The notes below the pieces were generated by a model. The model ran no database searches. It saw only the letters and a program-made list of their open reading frames with translations, and had not been told where the DNA came from. A stretch of 64,000 nucleotides of DNA, taken from assembly GCF_015904235.1 (NCBI RefSeq), contig NZ_JADZLT010000051.1:186001-250000 (forward strand). The letters are read 5' to 3'. Position numbers and translations under genes: made by a program. This stretch comes from Methylobrevis albus (GTDB taxonomy: Bacteria > Pseudomonadota > Alphaproteobacteria > Rhizobiales > Pleomorphomonadaceae). This document shows, one piece after another, positions 1-10,024 of the stretch (position 1 is the stretch's first letter; every line of letters begins with the position of its first letter).

Positions 1-1
1 C

Positions 2-811
2 GCCGATGTCACGGCCGCGGGCCGCAACGCTACCGATCTCTTCACCATGGTCGAGGGCGACGAACTCGACCTCTGCTATTTCGCGTCGAGCTACCTCGTG
101 AAGCGCGTGCCGAACCTCGCCGTGTTCGACCTGCCGTTCCTGTTCGCCGACCGGCTGGCGCTCCATGCCCGCCTCGACGGCGATCTCGGCGCCCGGCTCG
201 GCCGCGACATCGCCGCGGCGACCGGCTTCGAACTGCTCGGCCTCTGGGACAACGGCGCCCGCCACTTCACCAACCTGCGCGGCCCGATCCACCGGCCGGA
301 CGACTGTGCAGGCCTGCGCATCCGCACCATGGACAGCGCCCTGCACCAGGCCGCCTTCCGCAGCCTCGGCTTCGAGCCGGTCTATATCGACGTGAAGGAC
401 TATCCCGCCGCCGTCCGCGCGAAAGACGTCGAGGCGCAGGAGAACCCGCTCACCAACACGGTGAACTTCGGCGTGCACGAAACGCACGGCCATCTGTCGC
501 TGACCGGGCATTTCTGCGGCGTGACGCTGGTGCTCGGCAACCGCGCCCGGCTCGACGAAGCGGCCGGCGGCCCGTCTCGCGCCGCGCTTCGCGCAGCGAT
601 GCGGCAGGCGACGGAAGCACAACGCGGCTTTGCCGCCGCGGTCGACGCAGAGTGCCTCGACAAGCTGGTGGCGGCGGGCGTCGCCGTGGTCGGACCGGAC
701 GCGATCGATTTCGCCGCCTTCCGGCAGGCAACCGCCGGCGTCGTCGCGGACGCGGCCGCCGCGATCGATCCCGAAGTGCTGGCGGCGGCCGGCCTCGCAC
801 CGGCCGCCTGA
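2..811 (+). CDS. TRAP transporter substrate-binding protein DctP family (5' end cut by window)
   Basis: Periplasmic solute-binding subunit of a TRAP (tripartite ATP-independent periplasmic) transporter, which would deliver an organic acid or related compound to a DctQM membrane pair. The reading frame is open from the first bases (frame of position 2), so the true start lies outside the window; an internal ATG at 47 is probably not the start. The C-terminal 269 codons show the DctP fold: a VEGDELDL segment, the FDLPFLFADR motif, and the conserved RIRTMDS arginine element that normally clamps the substrate carboxylate, followed by AQENPLTN. It ends 14 bp before the stop of the convergent SoxYZ-like gene. 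The DctQ and DctM partners are not in the window and may lie upstream. Substrate unknown. Confidence 0.9.
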   Translation, partial: ADVTAAGRNATDLFTMVEGDELDLCYFASSYLVKRVPNLAVFDLPFLFADRLALHARLDGDLGARLGRDIAAATGFELLGLWDNGARHFTNLRGPIHRPDDCAGLRIRTMDSALHQAAFRSLGFEPVYIDVKDYPAAVRAKDVEAQENPLTNTVNFGVHETHGHLSLTGHFCGVTLVLGNRARLDEAAGGPSRAALRAAMRQATEAQRGFAAAVDAECLDKLVAAGVAVVGPDAIDFAAFRQATAGVVADAAAAIDPEVLAAAGLAPAA

Positions 812-825
812 ACCGGCGAGCCGCC

Positions 826-1707
826 TCAGCTGCCGCCGGTCAGCGCCACCGGCCAGCTCTCGCTGAAGCGGGCGCCATCGGTGTCGACCATCTGCGCGGT
901 GAGGTCCGGCGCATCGTTCGGGGCGCGGTAGGAGACGCGCACGCTCGGGTCTTCCGACAGCGAGATGCCCCCGACGACCTTGAGGATCGAAGCATCGCCC
1001 TGCGTCAGGGTCAGTTCGTCGACGTAGCGGGCGTTGATGTAGAGCAGGGTGACGTAATGCATCTGCATGCCGGTGTAGTTCGGATGCCGCACCCGGATCT
1101 CCGCCTCGCGGCGGGCCGAGCCGCCGGCGGCCCCCGGCAACTGCGTCAGGTCCATGTCGCCGAGATGGGCGATCGCCACTTCCGGGCGCTCCACCGGCCG
1201 CGCCGAGCAACCACCCGACGCCTTCACGAAGCCTTCCGCCATGTGCAGCGAGCCGTCGTCGAGTTCGGCAACCGCATGGACGCGCGAGTAGCGGTTGACG
1301 CGGATGCGGGTCTCGATCCGGTCGATCGCGGCCTTCTCGCCGAGATGAAACACGGCCGCGAGCGGCACCGGATTCTCGTCGACGAGCAGCGAGATCCGCT
1401 CGATGCGCCGGGTATCGCCGGGCGGCAGCCGCAGCGCCAGCGTCACCGGCACCGAGCCTGGATCCTGCGCCCGGCCGGGCGCGTCGAGCGTGATGAGATT
1501 GCCGCCGGTGGCGATCGGCCGGTCGCCGAAGAACGCGGTCGCGAGCTCCGACCAGATCAGGTCGGCTTCCTCGGCGCTCCAGGCCGCGGCCGGCCGCACG
1601 CCGAGCAGCGATCCGGCGAGGAGGCCGGCGGACATCATCAGCGCGCTGCGCCGGGTGGCGGTGGCGCGCGCTGCGGGGCGGAAGTCGTCTGGGGCTCGGC
1701 TGGTCAA
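826..1707 (-). CDS. Quinoprotein dehydrogenase-associated SoxYZ-like carrier
   Basis: Single-chain fusion of a SoxY-like and a SoxZ-like domain, as found next to PQQ alcohol/methanol dehydrogenase genes; the exact role of the family is not settled. I chose the TTG at 1707 because a strong GGAGG lies about 9 bases upstream; longer forms add low-complexity sequence unlike a secreted protein. This gives 293 aa. The N-terminus carries TRRSAL followed by a hydrophobic stretch and PAAAWS, a likely Tat signal, so the protein should be periplasmic. Cys167 in SGGCSARP matches the SoxY swinging-arm GGC site. The SoxZ-like half begins near RHPNYTGMQ. No PQQ dehydrogenase or cytochrome gene is visible nearby, so it is an orphan here. 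Confidence 0.8.
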   Translation of the reverse strand: MTSRAPDDFRPAARATATRRSALMMSAGLLAGSLLGVRPAAAWSAEEADLIWSELATAFFGDRPIATGGNLITLDAPGRAQDPGSVPVTLALRLPPGDTRRIERISLLVDENPVPLAAVFHLGEKAAIDRIETRIRVNRYSRVHAVAELDDGSLHMAEGFVKASGGCSARPVERPEVAIAHLGDMDLTQLPGAAGGSARREAEIRVRHPNYTGMQMHYVTLLYINARYVDELTLTQGDASILKVVGGISLSEDPSVRVSYRAPNDAPDLTAQMVDTDGARFSESWPVALTGGS

Positions 1708-1936
1708 GATGCGTTCCCTCCGGGGGCGGCTCTGCGTCCGCTCGTCATGCGTCCAGAATAGCGCGTTTCCGCCGTTCGGCGAAGATGTCGTTTCGGCGGA
1801 GGAGGACGTGGTCAATACTGCGGACGGCCCCGATGAGACGATAGGCCACATATCTCAAGGAAGCATTTTGTTGCGGCGCGGTCGCGTGTAGTGTGTGCGT
1901 TGCACCATCGCCGTTGTTTTCCGGAGTCGATGACCG
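1708..1936. promoter_or_regulatory. Divergent intergenic region
   Basis: 229 bp between the divergent SoxYZ-like carrier gene (minus) and the CoA-ester lyase gene (plus). It must hold promoters for both. The stretch 1840-1930 is less GC-rich than the rest, but I could not pick a convincing -35/-10 pair. Confidence 0.4.
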
Positions 1937-2836
1937 ATGACCGCCGTCCGCCCCCGCCGCAGCGTGCTCTACATGCCGGGCTCCAACGCCCGCGCCCTCG
2001 ACAAGGCGCGCAGCCTCGCCGCCGACGCGCTGATCTTCGACATGGAGGATGCGGTCGCCCCGGACGCCAAGCCCGAGGCGCGCACAATCATCGACGCGGC
2101 GCTGCGCGACGGCGGCTACGGCGGCCGCGAGATCCTGATCCGCATCAACGGCCTCGCCACCCAGTGGGGCCGCGACGACCTCGCCGCCGCCGTCGCGTCG
2201 CGCCCCGATGCCGTGCTGGTGCCAAAGGTCTCCAGCGCCGAGGACCTCGAGCGCATCTCCTTCGAGATGCGCCGGCTCGGCGCCCCGGCCGAGATGAAGG
2301 TCTGGGCGATGATCGAGACGCCGCTGGCGATCCTGAGCTTGCGCGAGATCGCGAGCTTTGCGGCACGCCCCGGCAGCCGTCTCGCCGGCTTCGTGCTCGG
2401 CCTCAACGACCTCGCCAAGGAGACCGGCGCGCAGTTCGTGCCCGGCCGCGCGCCGATGCTGCCGTGGATGATGATGGCGCTCGCCGCCGCCCGCGCCTTC
2501 GGCCTCGTGGTGCTCGACGGCGTCTTCAACGACATCTACGACGAGGAGGGCTTCGCCGCCGAATGCCGCCAGGGCCGCGAATTCGGCTTCGACGGCAAGA
2601 CGCTGGTGCACCCCAAGCAGATCGCCCCCGCCAACGCCGCCTTCGTGCCCTCGGTCGAGGAGATCGAGTGGGCCCGCGTCATCGTCGACACCTTCAACCG
2701 GCCGGAAAACGCCGACAAGTCGGCGATCAAGATCGACGGCCGCATGGTCGAGCGGCTGCACGCCGAGATGGCGGCGAAGACGCTGCTGCTCTCGGACGCG
2801 ATCCGGCGCACCGATTCGCTGGCGCTTGCGAGCTGA
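1937..2836 (+). CDS. CoA-ester lyase of the HpcH/HpaI (CitE-like) family
   Basis: 299-aa TIM-barrel lyase of the citrate lyase beta/malyl-CoA lyase superfamily, which reversibly cleaves 3-hydroxyacyl-CoA thioesters with Mg2+. Family signatures are clear: VLYMPGSNARALDKA at the N-terminus, the metal-site segment LIFDMEDAV, EILIRING, the IETPLAIL strand and the C-terminal FDGKTLVHPKQI motif. The length matches stand-alone CitE-like proteins rather than a citrate lyase subunit, and no citrate lyase alpha or gamma genes are nearby. The ATG at 1937 starts at the conserved region. The substrate (malyl-, methylmalyl- or citramalyl-CoA) cannot be read from sequence. It is divergent from the SoxYZ-like gene, and no operon partner is obvious. 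Confidence 0.85.
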   Translation: MTAVRPRRSVLYMPGSNARALDKARSLAADALIFDMEDAVAPDAKPEARTIIDAALRDGGYGGREILIRINGLATQWGRDDLAAAVASRPDAVLVPKVSSAEDLERISFEMRRLGAPAEMKVWAMIETPLAILSLREIASFAARPGSRLAGFVLGLNDLAKETGAQFVPGRAPMLPWMMMALAAARAFGLVVLDGVFNDIYDEEGFAAECRQGREFGFDGKTLVHPKQIAPANAAFVPSVEEIEWARVIVDTFNRPENADKSAIKIDGRMVERLHAEMAAKTLLLSDAIRRTDSLALAS

Positions 2837-3006
2837 TGCGCCGCGGCTGCGGCCGCCGCTTCGGCACTCGCGCATACGGGTATCGCTTTGAAACGCTTCC
2901 GGTCGGCCGCGGATGCTGCTAGATCGCGCGGTCAGACGTTCGACGAGCGACCGGCCCGCCCGGGACTCCGAAGCCGTCGGCCCCCAGCGTCAGCCCCGGA
3001 CCCGCC

Positions 3007-3213
3007 ATGCGCCTCTATCGCTTCCTGACCGGCCCCGACGATGCCGCCTTCTGCCACCGTGTCACCGCGGCGCTCAACGCCGGCTGGGAACTCGCCGGCC
3101 CGGCGACGATGACCTTCGACAGCGCGCTCGGACGGGTCATCTGCGGCCAGAGCATCGTCAAGGACGTGCCCGGCACCGACTACGAACCGTCGATGAAGCT
3201 GTCCGACTACTGA
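3007..3213 (+). CDS. DUF1737 domain-containing small protein
   Basis: 68-aa cytoplasmic protein of the DUF1737 family. The characteristic core is present: an N-terminal YRFLTGPDDAAFC, then ALNAGWELAGPATMTFD and a C-terminal GRVICGQSIVKDV. Function unknown; members are small stand-alone proteins in proteobacteria. No signal peptide or membrane segment. It stands alone, 170 bp after the lyase gene, and converges with the large GGDEF/EAL gene. The C-terminus DYEPSMKLSDY is acidic and typical of the family. Confidence 0.75.
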   Translation: MRLYRFLTGPDDAAFCHRVTAALNAGWELAGPATMTFDSALGRVICGQSIVKDVPGTDYEPSMKLSDY

Positions 3214-3238
3214 CGCCTGACGCCTTACTGCGCGGCGC

Positions 3239-6200
3239 TCACGCGCCGGCGCCCGGCTGCGCGGCGAGTTGCGCCGTGAAGGCGGCGGCCGGCATCGGCT
3301 TGCCGAACAGGTAGCCTTGCGCGAAATGGCAGCCGGCGGCGGCGAGGTGGGCTGCCTGCTCCGCCGTCTCAACGCCTTCGGCGATCACCTCGAGGTCGAA
3401 CTTGCGCCCGAGCGACAGGATCGCGGCGACGATCGCCGTGTCGCTGCCGTCGGCGCCGACCTGGCCGACGAAGCGCCGGTCGATCTTCAGCCGGGTGAGC
3501 GGAAACTGCTTCAGAAGGCTGAGCGACGCATAGCCGGTGCCGTAGTCGTCGAAGGCGATGCCGATGCCGAGGTCGCGCAGCGCCCCGACCCGGGCGGCGA
3601 GCGCCGGGTCGTCGACCAGCGCCACCTTCTCGGTGATCTCGATCTCGAGGCCGGCCGGCTCGAGCCCGACCTCGGTCAGCGTCGCGGTGATCGCTTCGAC
3701 GATGCCGGCGGTGCCGAGCTGCGCCTCGAACAGGTTCACGGCGATCGTGAAGTCGGGCACCAGCCGCCGCCAGGCCACCGCCTGCCGGCAGGCTTCGCGC
3801 AGCACGAAGGCGCCGGCCGCCCCGGCGTGCGGGCTCGCCTCCAGCGCGTCGATGAAGGCGGCGGGGCTGAGCAGGCCGCGCTCGGGATGGCGCCAGCGCA
3901 GCAGTGCTTCGGCCGAGCGGATGCGGCCGTCCGGCAGCGACACCTGCGGCTGGTAGAACACCTCGAACTCGCTGTCGGCCAGCGCGCGCTCGAACTCGCG
4001 CTTCAGCGCCCGGCGCTCGTCGTTGTGCCGGCGCAGCGCGAGGTCGAAGACGAAGCTGCGTCCGCCGCCGGCGAATTTCGCGCGATTGAGCGCGAGGTCG
4101 ACGTTGGCGATCAGCTCGGCCGGCGTGGTGCCGTGCTCGGGCGCCCGCACGAGACCCGCCGAAGCCGGTGACCCGATCGGGACCCCGCCGACGTCGACGG
4201 GTATTGCCAGCATCGCCCGCGCCGTCTCCCCGAAGGCGTCGTCGATGTCGTCGCCGGGGCTGCGCGGCACGAAGATCGCGAACTCGTCGCAGCCGATCCG
4301 GGCGACGGTGAGCGCCGGATCGTCCGACAGCGCTGCCGCCACCTGCCGCAGCCGCACGGCGACGCTGCGCAGCAGTTCGTCGCCGATATCCGGCCCGTGC
4401 AGGTCGTTGACGTCCTTGAGCCCGTCGATGTCGATCAGGCAGAGGTCGCCGGCGCGGCCGGCGTCGAGGACCGAACTCATGCGCTCAAACAGCAGCGTCC
4501 GGTTCGGCAGCATGGTGAGCTGATCGAAATGGGCGAGCTGGTGCAGCCGCTCCTCGTTGCGCCGGCGCTCCGAGCCGTTGCGGATCACCGCGCCGAAGGC
4601 CGGCTCGTCGCCCTCCTGCCACATGGTCAGCGACATCTCGATCGGGAAGGTGCGTCCCGTCGCGGCGTTGAGCCCGACCACCTCGACCACGGTGCCGACG
4701 ATCCGCGTCGGCGCGCCGCGCCGCATGCGGTCGATGCCGGCGGCATGGGCACCGCGCATCGGCTCGGGCATGATGATGTCGAGCGAGGCGCCGATCGCCC
4801 GCTCCGCCGGCAGTCCGAACAGCGCCTCGGCGGCGGCGTTGAACAGGGTGATCCGCCCGGCGCTGTCGGCGCAGATGACCGGATCGGTCGCCGCGGTGAC
4901 GAAGGCCGCCACCCCCGTCGCCGGCAGCGGCCGGACGATCCGTCGGTTAGCGGTGGTGCGGCTCGCGCCGCCGCCGGCGTCGCGCATCCGCCAGCGCCCG
5001 CCGCCGGCCGCCTTCGCCTCGTAGAGTGCAGCGTCCGCCTCCTTCAGCAACGTGTCGCCATCGGCGGCGCACGGTGGCACGGTCGCGACGCCGACGCTGG
5101 CACCGGTGCGGACGCTGGCGCCGTTGACGAGGAACGGCTCGCCGAGATCGGTGATGATCCGCGTGGCGACGTCGGCCGGCGAGCGCGCGAGGTCGCGCTG
5201 CAGCAGCACGAACTCGTCGCCGCCGAGCCGGGCCGCGAGATCCTCCGGTGCCGTGATCGCGCGCAGCCGTTCGGCCACCTGCTCGAGCAGCCGGTCGCCG
5301 CCGCTGTGGCCGAGGCTGTCGTTGACCGGCTTGAAGTTGTCGAGATCGAGATAGTGCAGCACCAGCGGCGCCCCGCCGTGGCGATAGGCGGCGAGCGCGG
5401 CCTCCAGCGCTTCGCCGAACCGCGTCCGGTTGGCGAGGCCGGTGAGCGGATCGTGGTGGGCGAGATGGAGGATGCGGGCTTCGGCCTGCGTGCGCTCGGT
5501 GACGTCGACCACGGCGATGAGTTGCAGCCCGCGGCCGTCGTCGGGCAGGGCGCAGCTGAACAGCAGCACGTCGCGCTCCGCGCTCACCGCGCCGATCTGG
5601 CGCCACACCTGCTTGCCGGCGCAGGGCTCGGCGAGCCGGGCGAGCCGGTCGTTGATCAGCGACCGCTCGGCGGCGATGTGGAGTTCGTCCAGCGTGGTCG
5701 CCATCAGGTCGGCGCGGCTGCGGCCATAGAAGGCGAGCGCCGCGTCATTGGCGGCCGAAATCGCCAGCGACGGCGTCTCGACGAGCAGCATCGGCACCGG
5801 GTTGCTGTCGAACAGCAGCCGGAACGACGCCTCGCGCTGCTTGAGGTCGGTGATGTCGATGCGCATGCCGATCGCGCCGCCGTCCTTGGTCCGGCGGTCG
5901 TCGTGGCGCACCCAGCGCCCGTCGCGCATCTCCTGCTCCTCCTGCGAGGCGGGCAGGGCGTGCTTGCGCATGCGCTCGGTGAGCCAGCTCTCGCTGTCGT
6001 CGATCTGCTCCGGCGCGAGGCCGCTGGCGATGCTGACCTTCAGGATGTCGATGAAGGCGGCGCCGGGGCGCAGGTGCCCGGCGATTTCCGGATAGAGCGC
6101 CGCATAGGCGTCGTTCCAGAGCACATAGCGGTCCTTGTCGTCGAAGACGCAGACGGCCTGGGGCAGGGTCTCGACGATGTCGCGCAGCCGGATCTCGGCG

Positions 6201-6610
6201 GCGCGCGCCTCGGCGAGCGCATCCGCCGCCTGCCGCGCCATGTCGGCGACGATCGCCTCGTGCCCGCTCGCATCCGTCAGCGGGCGCAGCGCGAGGCCGG
6301 TCAGCGGCTCGGGTCCCTGGGTGATCGGCCAGACGGTGGCCTCGACGAGGATCGGGCAGTCGCCCGGCCGCGCCAACATGGCCGCGCGGACGCCCGTGCC
6401 GAGCGGAAGGGCCAGCCCGTCGACCACCGCGGTCACGGCGGTGCCCGTCACCTGTCCGCCGAGCGCCACGAAGGCCGCGTTGGCGAACACGATCCGGCCT
6501 GCCGCATCGACGGCGAGGGTAGCGATCGGCAGCGCCGCGAACGCCGCGAGAAGGGGCGTTCCGGTCGGGTCCGGGCCTATGTCGGCTCCGGTCCGCGGCA
6601 GATGCAGCAT
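3239..6610 (-). CDS. PAS-GGDEF-PAS-GGDEF-EAL cyclic-di-GMP signalling protein
   Basis: 1123-aa cytoplasmic sensor that should make and/or degrade cyclic-di-GMP. Approximate layout: PAS segments at 20-115, 145-258 and 265-375; a first GGDEF domain at 385-540 with intact GGDEF at 463-467; a fourth PAS at 560-680; a second GGDEF-like domain at 690-860 whose signature is GCDEF (773-777); and an EAL domain at 875-1115. The EAL domain looks active: EALLRW at 901, an EIEITE segment, DDYGTGYAS and IAEGVET. The first GGDEF has APED where the inhibitory RxxD site would be, so product inhibition there is unlikely. No transmembrane segment is seen, so the PAS domains probably sense a cytoplasmic ligand or redox state. 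Two cyclase-like domains in one chain is unusual. Confidence 0.9.
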   Translation of the reverse strand: MLHLPRTGADIGPDPTGTPLLAAFAALPIATLAVDAAGRIVFANAAFVALGGQVTGTAVTAVVDGLALPLGTGVRAAMLARPGDCPILVEATVWPITQGPEPLTGLALRPLTDASGHEAIVADMARQAADALAEARAAEIRLRDIVETLPQAVCVFDDKDRYVLWNDAYAALYPEIAGHLRPGAAFIDILKVSIASGLAPEQIDDSESWLTERMRKHALPASQEEQEMRDGRWVRHDDRRTKDGGAIGMRIDITDLKQREASFRLLFDSNPVPMLLVETPSLAISAANDAALAFYGRSRADLMATTLDELHIAAERSLINDRLARLAEPCAGKQVWRQIGAVSAERDVLLFSCALPDDGRGLQLIAVVDVTERTQAEARILHLAHHDPLTGLANRTRFGEALEAALAAYRHGGAPLVLHYLDLDNFKPVNDSLGHSGGDRLLEQVAERLRAITAPEDLAARLGGDEFVLLQRDLARSPADVATRIITDLGEPFLVNGASVRTGASVGVATVPPCAADGDTLLKEADAALYEAKAAGGGRWRMRDAGGGASRTTANRRIVRPLPATGVAAFVTAATDPVICADSAGRITLFNAAAEALFGLPAERAIGASLDIIMPEPMRGAHAAGIDRMRRGAPTRIVGTVVEVVGLNAATGRTFPIEMSLTMWQEGDEPAFGAVIRNGSERRRNEERLHQLAHFDQLTMLPNRTLLFERMSSVLDAGRAGDLCLIDIDGLKDVNDLHGPDIGDELLRSVAVRLRQVAAALSDDPALTVARIGCDEFAIFVPRSPGDDIDDAFGETARAMLAIPVDVGGVPIGSPASAGLVRAPEHGTTPAELIANVDLALNRAKFAGGGRSFVFDLALRRHNDERRALKREFERALADSEFEVFYQPQVSLPDGRIRSAEALLRWRHPERGLLSPAAFIDALEASPHAGAAGAFVLREACRQAVAWRRLVPDFTIAVNLFEAQLGTAGIVEAITATLTEVGLEPAGLEIEITEKVALVDDPALAARVGALRDLGIGIAFDDYGTGYASLSLLKQFPLTRLKIDRRFVGQVGADGSDTAIVAAILSLGRKFDLEVIAEGVETAEQAAHLAAAGCHFAQGYLFGKPMPAAAFTAQLAAQPGAGA

Positions 6611-6864
6611 CGTCGTGCTCTCCCGCGCGGGGTCGTCGAACAGCGGTGCGCCACTCGCTTCCCTTCATCTCTTGCGCGATCATTGCGCGTAAAGATTGAC
6701 GAAGTGGAAGCGATCGCGGGAAACATCTAGCTATATGGAAGCGATCTGGTCGATCGTCGGCGCTCGTGGCGGACGGGGCAGGCCGGCGGTGGACAGCGCC
6801 ACGCTTCCATGCGAGGTGAAGGCGATTGCGCCGGTGCGCCGGCAAACAGACCGGATCGCCGAAG
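6611..6864. promoter_or_regulatory. Divergent intergenic region upstream of trpF
   Basis: 254 bp between the GGDEF/EAL gene (minus) and trpF (plus), so it should contain promoters for both. The stretch 6690-6740 is relatively AT-rich, with TTGACG at 6696-6701, but no well-spaced -10 follows. I see no leader peptide with Trp codons or attenuator. Confidence 0.4.
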
Positions 6865-7545
6865 ATGCCGCCGACCGCCGCCCCCGAAATCAAGATCTGC
6901 GGGCTCTCGACGCCCGAGACGCTGGCGGCGGCGCTCGCCGCCGGGGCCGATCTCGTCGGCTTCGTCTCGTTCCCGCGCAGCCCGCGCCACGTCGGGCTGG
7001 ACGCGATGGCGACCCTCGCGGACGCCGCGCGCGGCCGTGCCGGCATCGTCGCGCTCACCGTCGATGCGGACGACGCGGCGCTGGACGCCCTCGTCGCGGC
7101 GGTCCGTCCCGATATCCTGCAACTGCACGGCCATGAGACGCCGGAGCGCTGCGCCGCGGTGCGCGCGCGCTTCGGCGTATCCGTCATGAAGGCGCTCGGC
7201 ATCGGCACGGCGGCGGATGTTTCGGCGGTCGCGAGCTTTGCCGGCGCCGCCGACCGGCTGCTGCTCGATGCGAAGCCGCCGAAGGACGCGAGCCGGCCGG
7301 GCGGTCTCGGCGCGACCTTCGACTGGTCGCTGCTGGAAGACCTTGACCCCGCCCTCTCCTTCATGCTTTCCGGAGGGCTCGATCCGGACAACGTCGGTGC
7401 GGCGATCCGCCGGGTGCGCCCGGCCGGCGTCGATGTTTCCTCCGGTGTCGAGACGGCGCCGGGCGTCAAGTCCGCCGCCCTGATCGCCGCCTTCGTCGCC
7501 GCCGCACGGCGGGCCTTCGCCGGAGAACCGGCCGGGGTCGCCTGA
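6865..7545 (+). CDS. trpF: Phosphoribosylanthranilate isomerase
   Basis: Catalyses the isomerisation of N-(5-phosphoribosyl)anthranilate to the ribulose form, the third step of the tryptophan branch. 226 aa when started at the ATG at 6865, just before the conserved EIKICGLST, in which Cys12 is the catalytic general base; TVDADD supplies the general acid Asp. The C-terminal phosphate-binding segments FMLSGGLDPDNV and GVDVSSGVE are intact. An upstream in-frame ATG at 6826 would add 13 non-conserved residues. First gene of a trpF-trpB-tautomerase-trpA group, the usual alphaproteobacterial arrangement in which trpF is not fused to trpC. The gap to trpB is 87 bp. Confidence 0.95.
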   Translation: MPPTAAPEIKICGLSTPETLAAALAAGADLVGFVSFPRSPRHVGLDAMATLADAARGRAGIVALTVDADDAALDALVAAVRPDILQLHGHETPERCAAVRARFGVSVMKALGIGTAADVSAVASFAGAADRLLLDAKPPKDASRPGGLGATFDWSLLEDLDPALSFMLSGGLDPDNVGAAIRRVRPAGVDVSSGVETAPGVKSAALIAAFVAAARRAFAGEPAGVA

Positions 7546-7632
7546 CGTAGAGGACGGCGGGCGGCGCCGCGCGAGGCGGCACGAGGCTGGGACAGGCGTT
7601 CCGGCGAGGACGATACGGCAAGGACGAGACAG

Positions 7633-8880
<1,248 letters not shown>

Positions 8881-8892
8881 GAGACGGCCGCC

Positions 8893-9096
8893 ATGCCGCA
8901 TATCACCGTGCAGATGTTCCCCGGCCGCAGCATCGAGCAGAAGCGCGCGCTGGTCGCGGAGCTGACCCGCACCACCTGCGCCGTGCTCGGCTGCGGCCCC
9001 GGCGCGGTCTCCATCATCCTGTCGGACGTCGCCCCGCACGACTGGGCGGAAGCGGGCGTCCTCTACTCCGATGCCAAGGCGCAGCCAAGCGAATGA
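8893..9096 (+). CDS. 4-oxalocrotonate tautomerase family protein inserted in the trp operon
   Basis: 67-aa member of the tautomerase superfamily. Met is followed directly by proline ([13 protein letters not shown]), which after Met removal would be the catalytic Pro1. The [18 protein letters not shown] helix and the [17 protein letters not shown] segment match small 4-OT subunits, which act as hexamers on enol/keto substrates. It lies 12 bp after trpB and its stop overlaps the trpA start (ATGA at 9093-9096), so it is translationally coupled to trpA. No aromatic-degradation genes are nearby. Its physiological substrate is unknown; a role linked to indole or tryptophan metabolism is only suggested by position. 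Confidence 0.85.
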   Translation: MPHITVQMFPGRSIEQKRALVAELTRTTCAVLGCGPGAVSIILSDVAPHDWAEAGVLYSDAKAQPSE

Positions 9097-9968
9097 CCCC
9101 CTCCACCAGCCGAGACCCCCATCCCGCGGCGCGCCCCGCGACCCGCATCGACGTCCGCCTCGCCGCCGTCGCCGCAGAGGGCCGGCCGGCGCTCGTCACC
9201 TTCATCACCGCCGGTGACCCCGACTACGACACCTCGCTCGCCATCCTGAACGGCCTGCCCGCCGCGGGCGCCGACGTGATCGAGCTCGGCATGCCGTTCT
9301 CCGATCCGATGGCCGAGGGGCCGCCGATCCAGGCCTCGACGCTGCGCGCGCTCAACGCCGGCCAGACCATGCTCCGCACCCTCGACATGGTCCGCGCCTT
9401 CCGCGCCCATGACGCGGCGACGCCGATCGTGCTGATGGGCTACTACAACCCGATCTACATCTACGGCGTCGACCGCTTCCTCGCCGACGCCAAGGCCGCC
9501 GGCGTCGACGGCCTGATCGTCGTCGACCTGCCGCCGGAAGAGGACGAGGAGCTCTGCATCCCGGCGCTCGCCGCCGGGGTCAATTTCATCCGCCTCGCGA
9601 CGCCGACCACCGACGACAAGCGCCTGCCGGCGGTGCTCGCGAACACCTCGGGCTTCGTCTATTACGTCTCGATCCTCGGCATCACCGGCACCGCCTCGGC
9701 GGACGCGAGCCGTGTCGGCGACGCCGTCGCCCGCATCAAGCGCCACACCGACCTGCCGGTGATGGTCGGCTTCGGCGTCAAGACGCGCGAGCACGCCCGC
9801 AGCATGGGTGCCGAAGCCGACGGCGTCGTCGTCGGCTCGGCGCTGGTCAACGCCGTGCGCGACAGCCTCGACGCCGAGGGACGCGCCACCGCCGCCACCG
9901 TCGGCGCCGTCACCGCGCTCGTCGCCGACCTCGCCGTCGGCGTGCGCGAGGCGCACGTCGCCGCCTGA
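9093..9968 (+). CDS. trpA: Tryptophan synthase alpha chain
   Basis: 291-aa TIM barrel that cleaves indole-3-glycerol phosphate to indole and glyceraldehyde-3-phosphate and passes indole to TrpB. The catalytic Glu lies in [13 protein letters not shown] and the catalytic Asp in [23 protein letters not shown] and the phosphate-binding [13 protein letters not shown] and [11 protein letters not shown] segments are present. The ATG at 9093 overlaps the tautomerase stop by 4 bp. The N-terminal extension of about 15 residues before RIDVRLAAV is poorly conserved. Followed by a 238-bp gap containing 11-bp repeats before accD. Confidence 0.98.
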   Translation: MTPSTSRDPHPAARPATRIDVRLAAVAAEGRPALVTFITAGDPDYDTSLAILNGLPAAGADVIELGMPFSDPMAEGPPIQASTLRALNAGQTMLRTLDMVRAFRAHDAATPIVLMGYYNPIYIYGVDRFLADAKAAGVDGLIVVDLPPEEDEELCIPALAAGVNFIRLATPTTDDKRLPAVLANTSGFVYYVSILGITGTASADASRVGDAVARIKRHTDLPVMVGFGVKTREHARSMGAEADGVVVGSALVNAVRDSLDAEGRATAATVGAVTALVADLAVGVREAHVAA

Positions 9969-9978
9969 GCCGCGCCCA

Positions 9979-10024
9979 GACCAGGTCTTGGCCTGGTCCT
10001 GGCCCGGTCCTCGCCCGGTCCCGG
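9979..10024 (+). repeat. Imperfect 11-bp tandem repeat, four units, with a hairpin after trpA
   Basis: Four adjacent 11-bp units of the form CCNGGTCNNGG lie at 9981-9991, 9992-10002, 10003-10013 and 10014-10024. The first two can pair as GACCAGG / CCTGGTC around a 6-base loop, so the array may act as a weak terminator between trpA and accD. No T-run follows. The remaining bases to 10206 show no gene. Confidence 0.5.

Noticed and set aside
4397..6730. Long open frame on the plus strand opposite the GGDEF/EAL gene
   Set aside because: Composition is Arg/Gly/Ala/Asp-rich with no family match; it is the antisense shadow of a high-GC gene with clear domains on the minus strand.
6690..6740. Promoter with TTGACG (6696) for trpF
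   Set aside because: No -10-like hexamer at 16-18 bp; kept only as a note in the intergenic entry.
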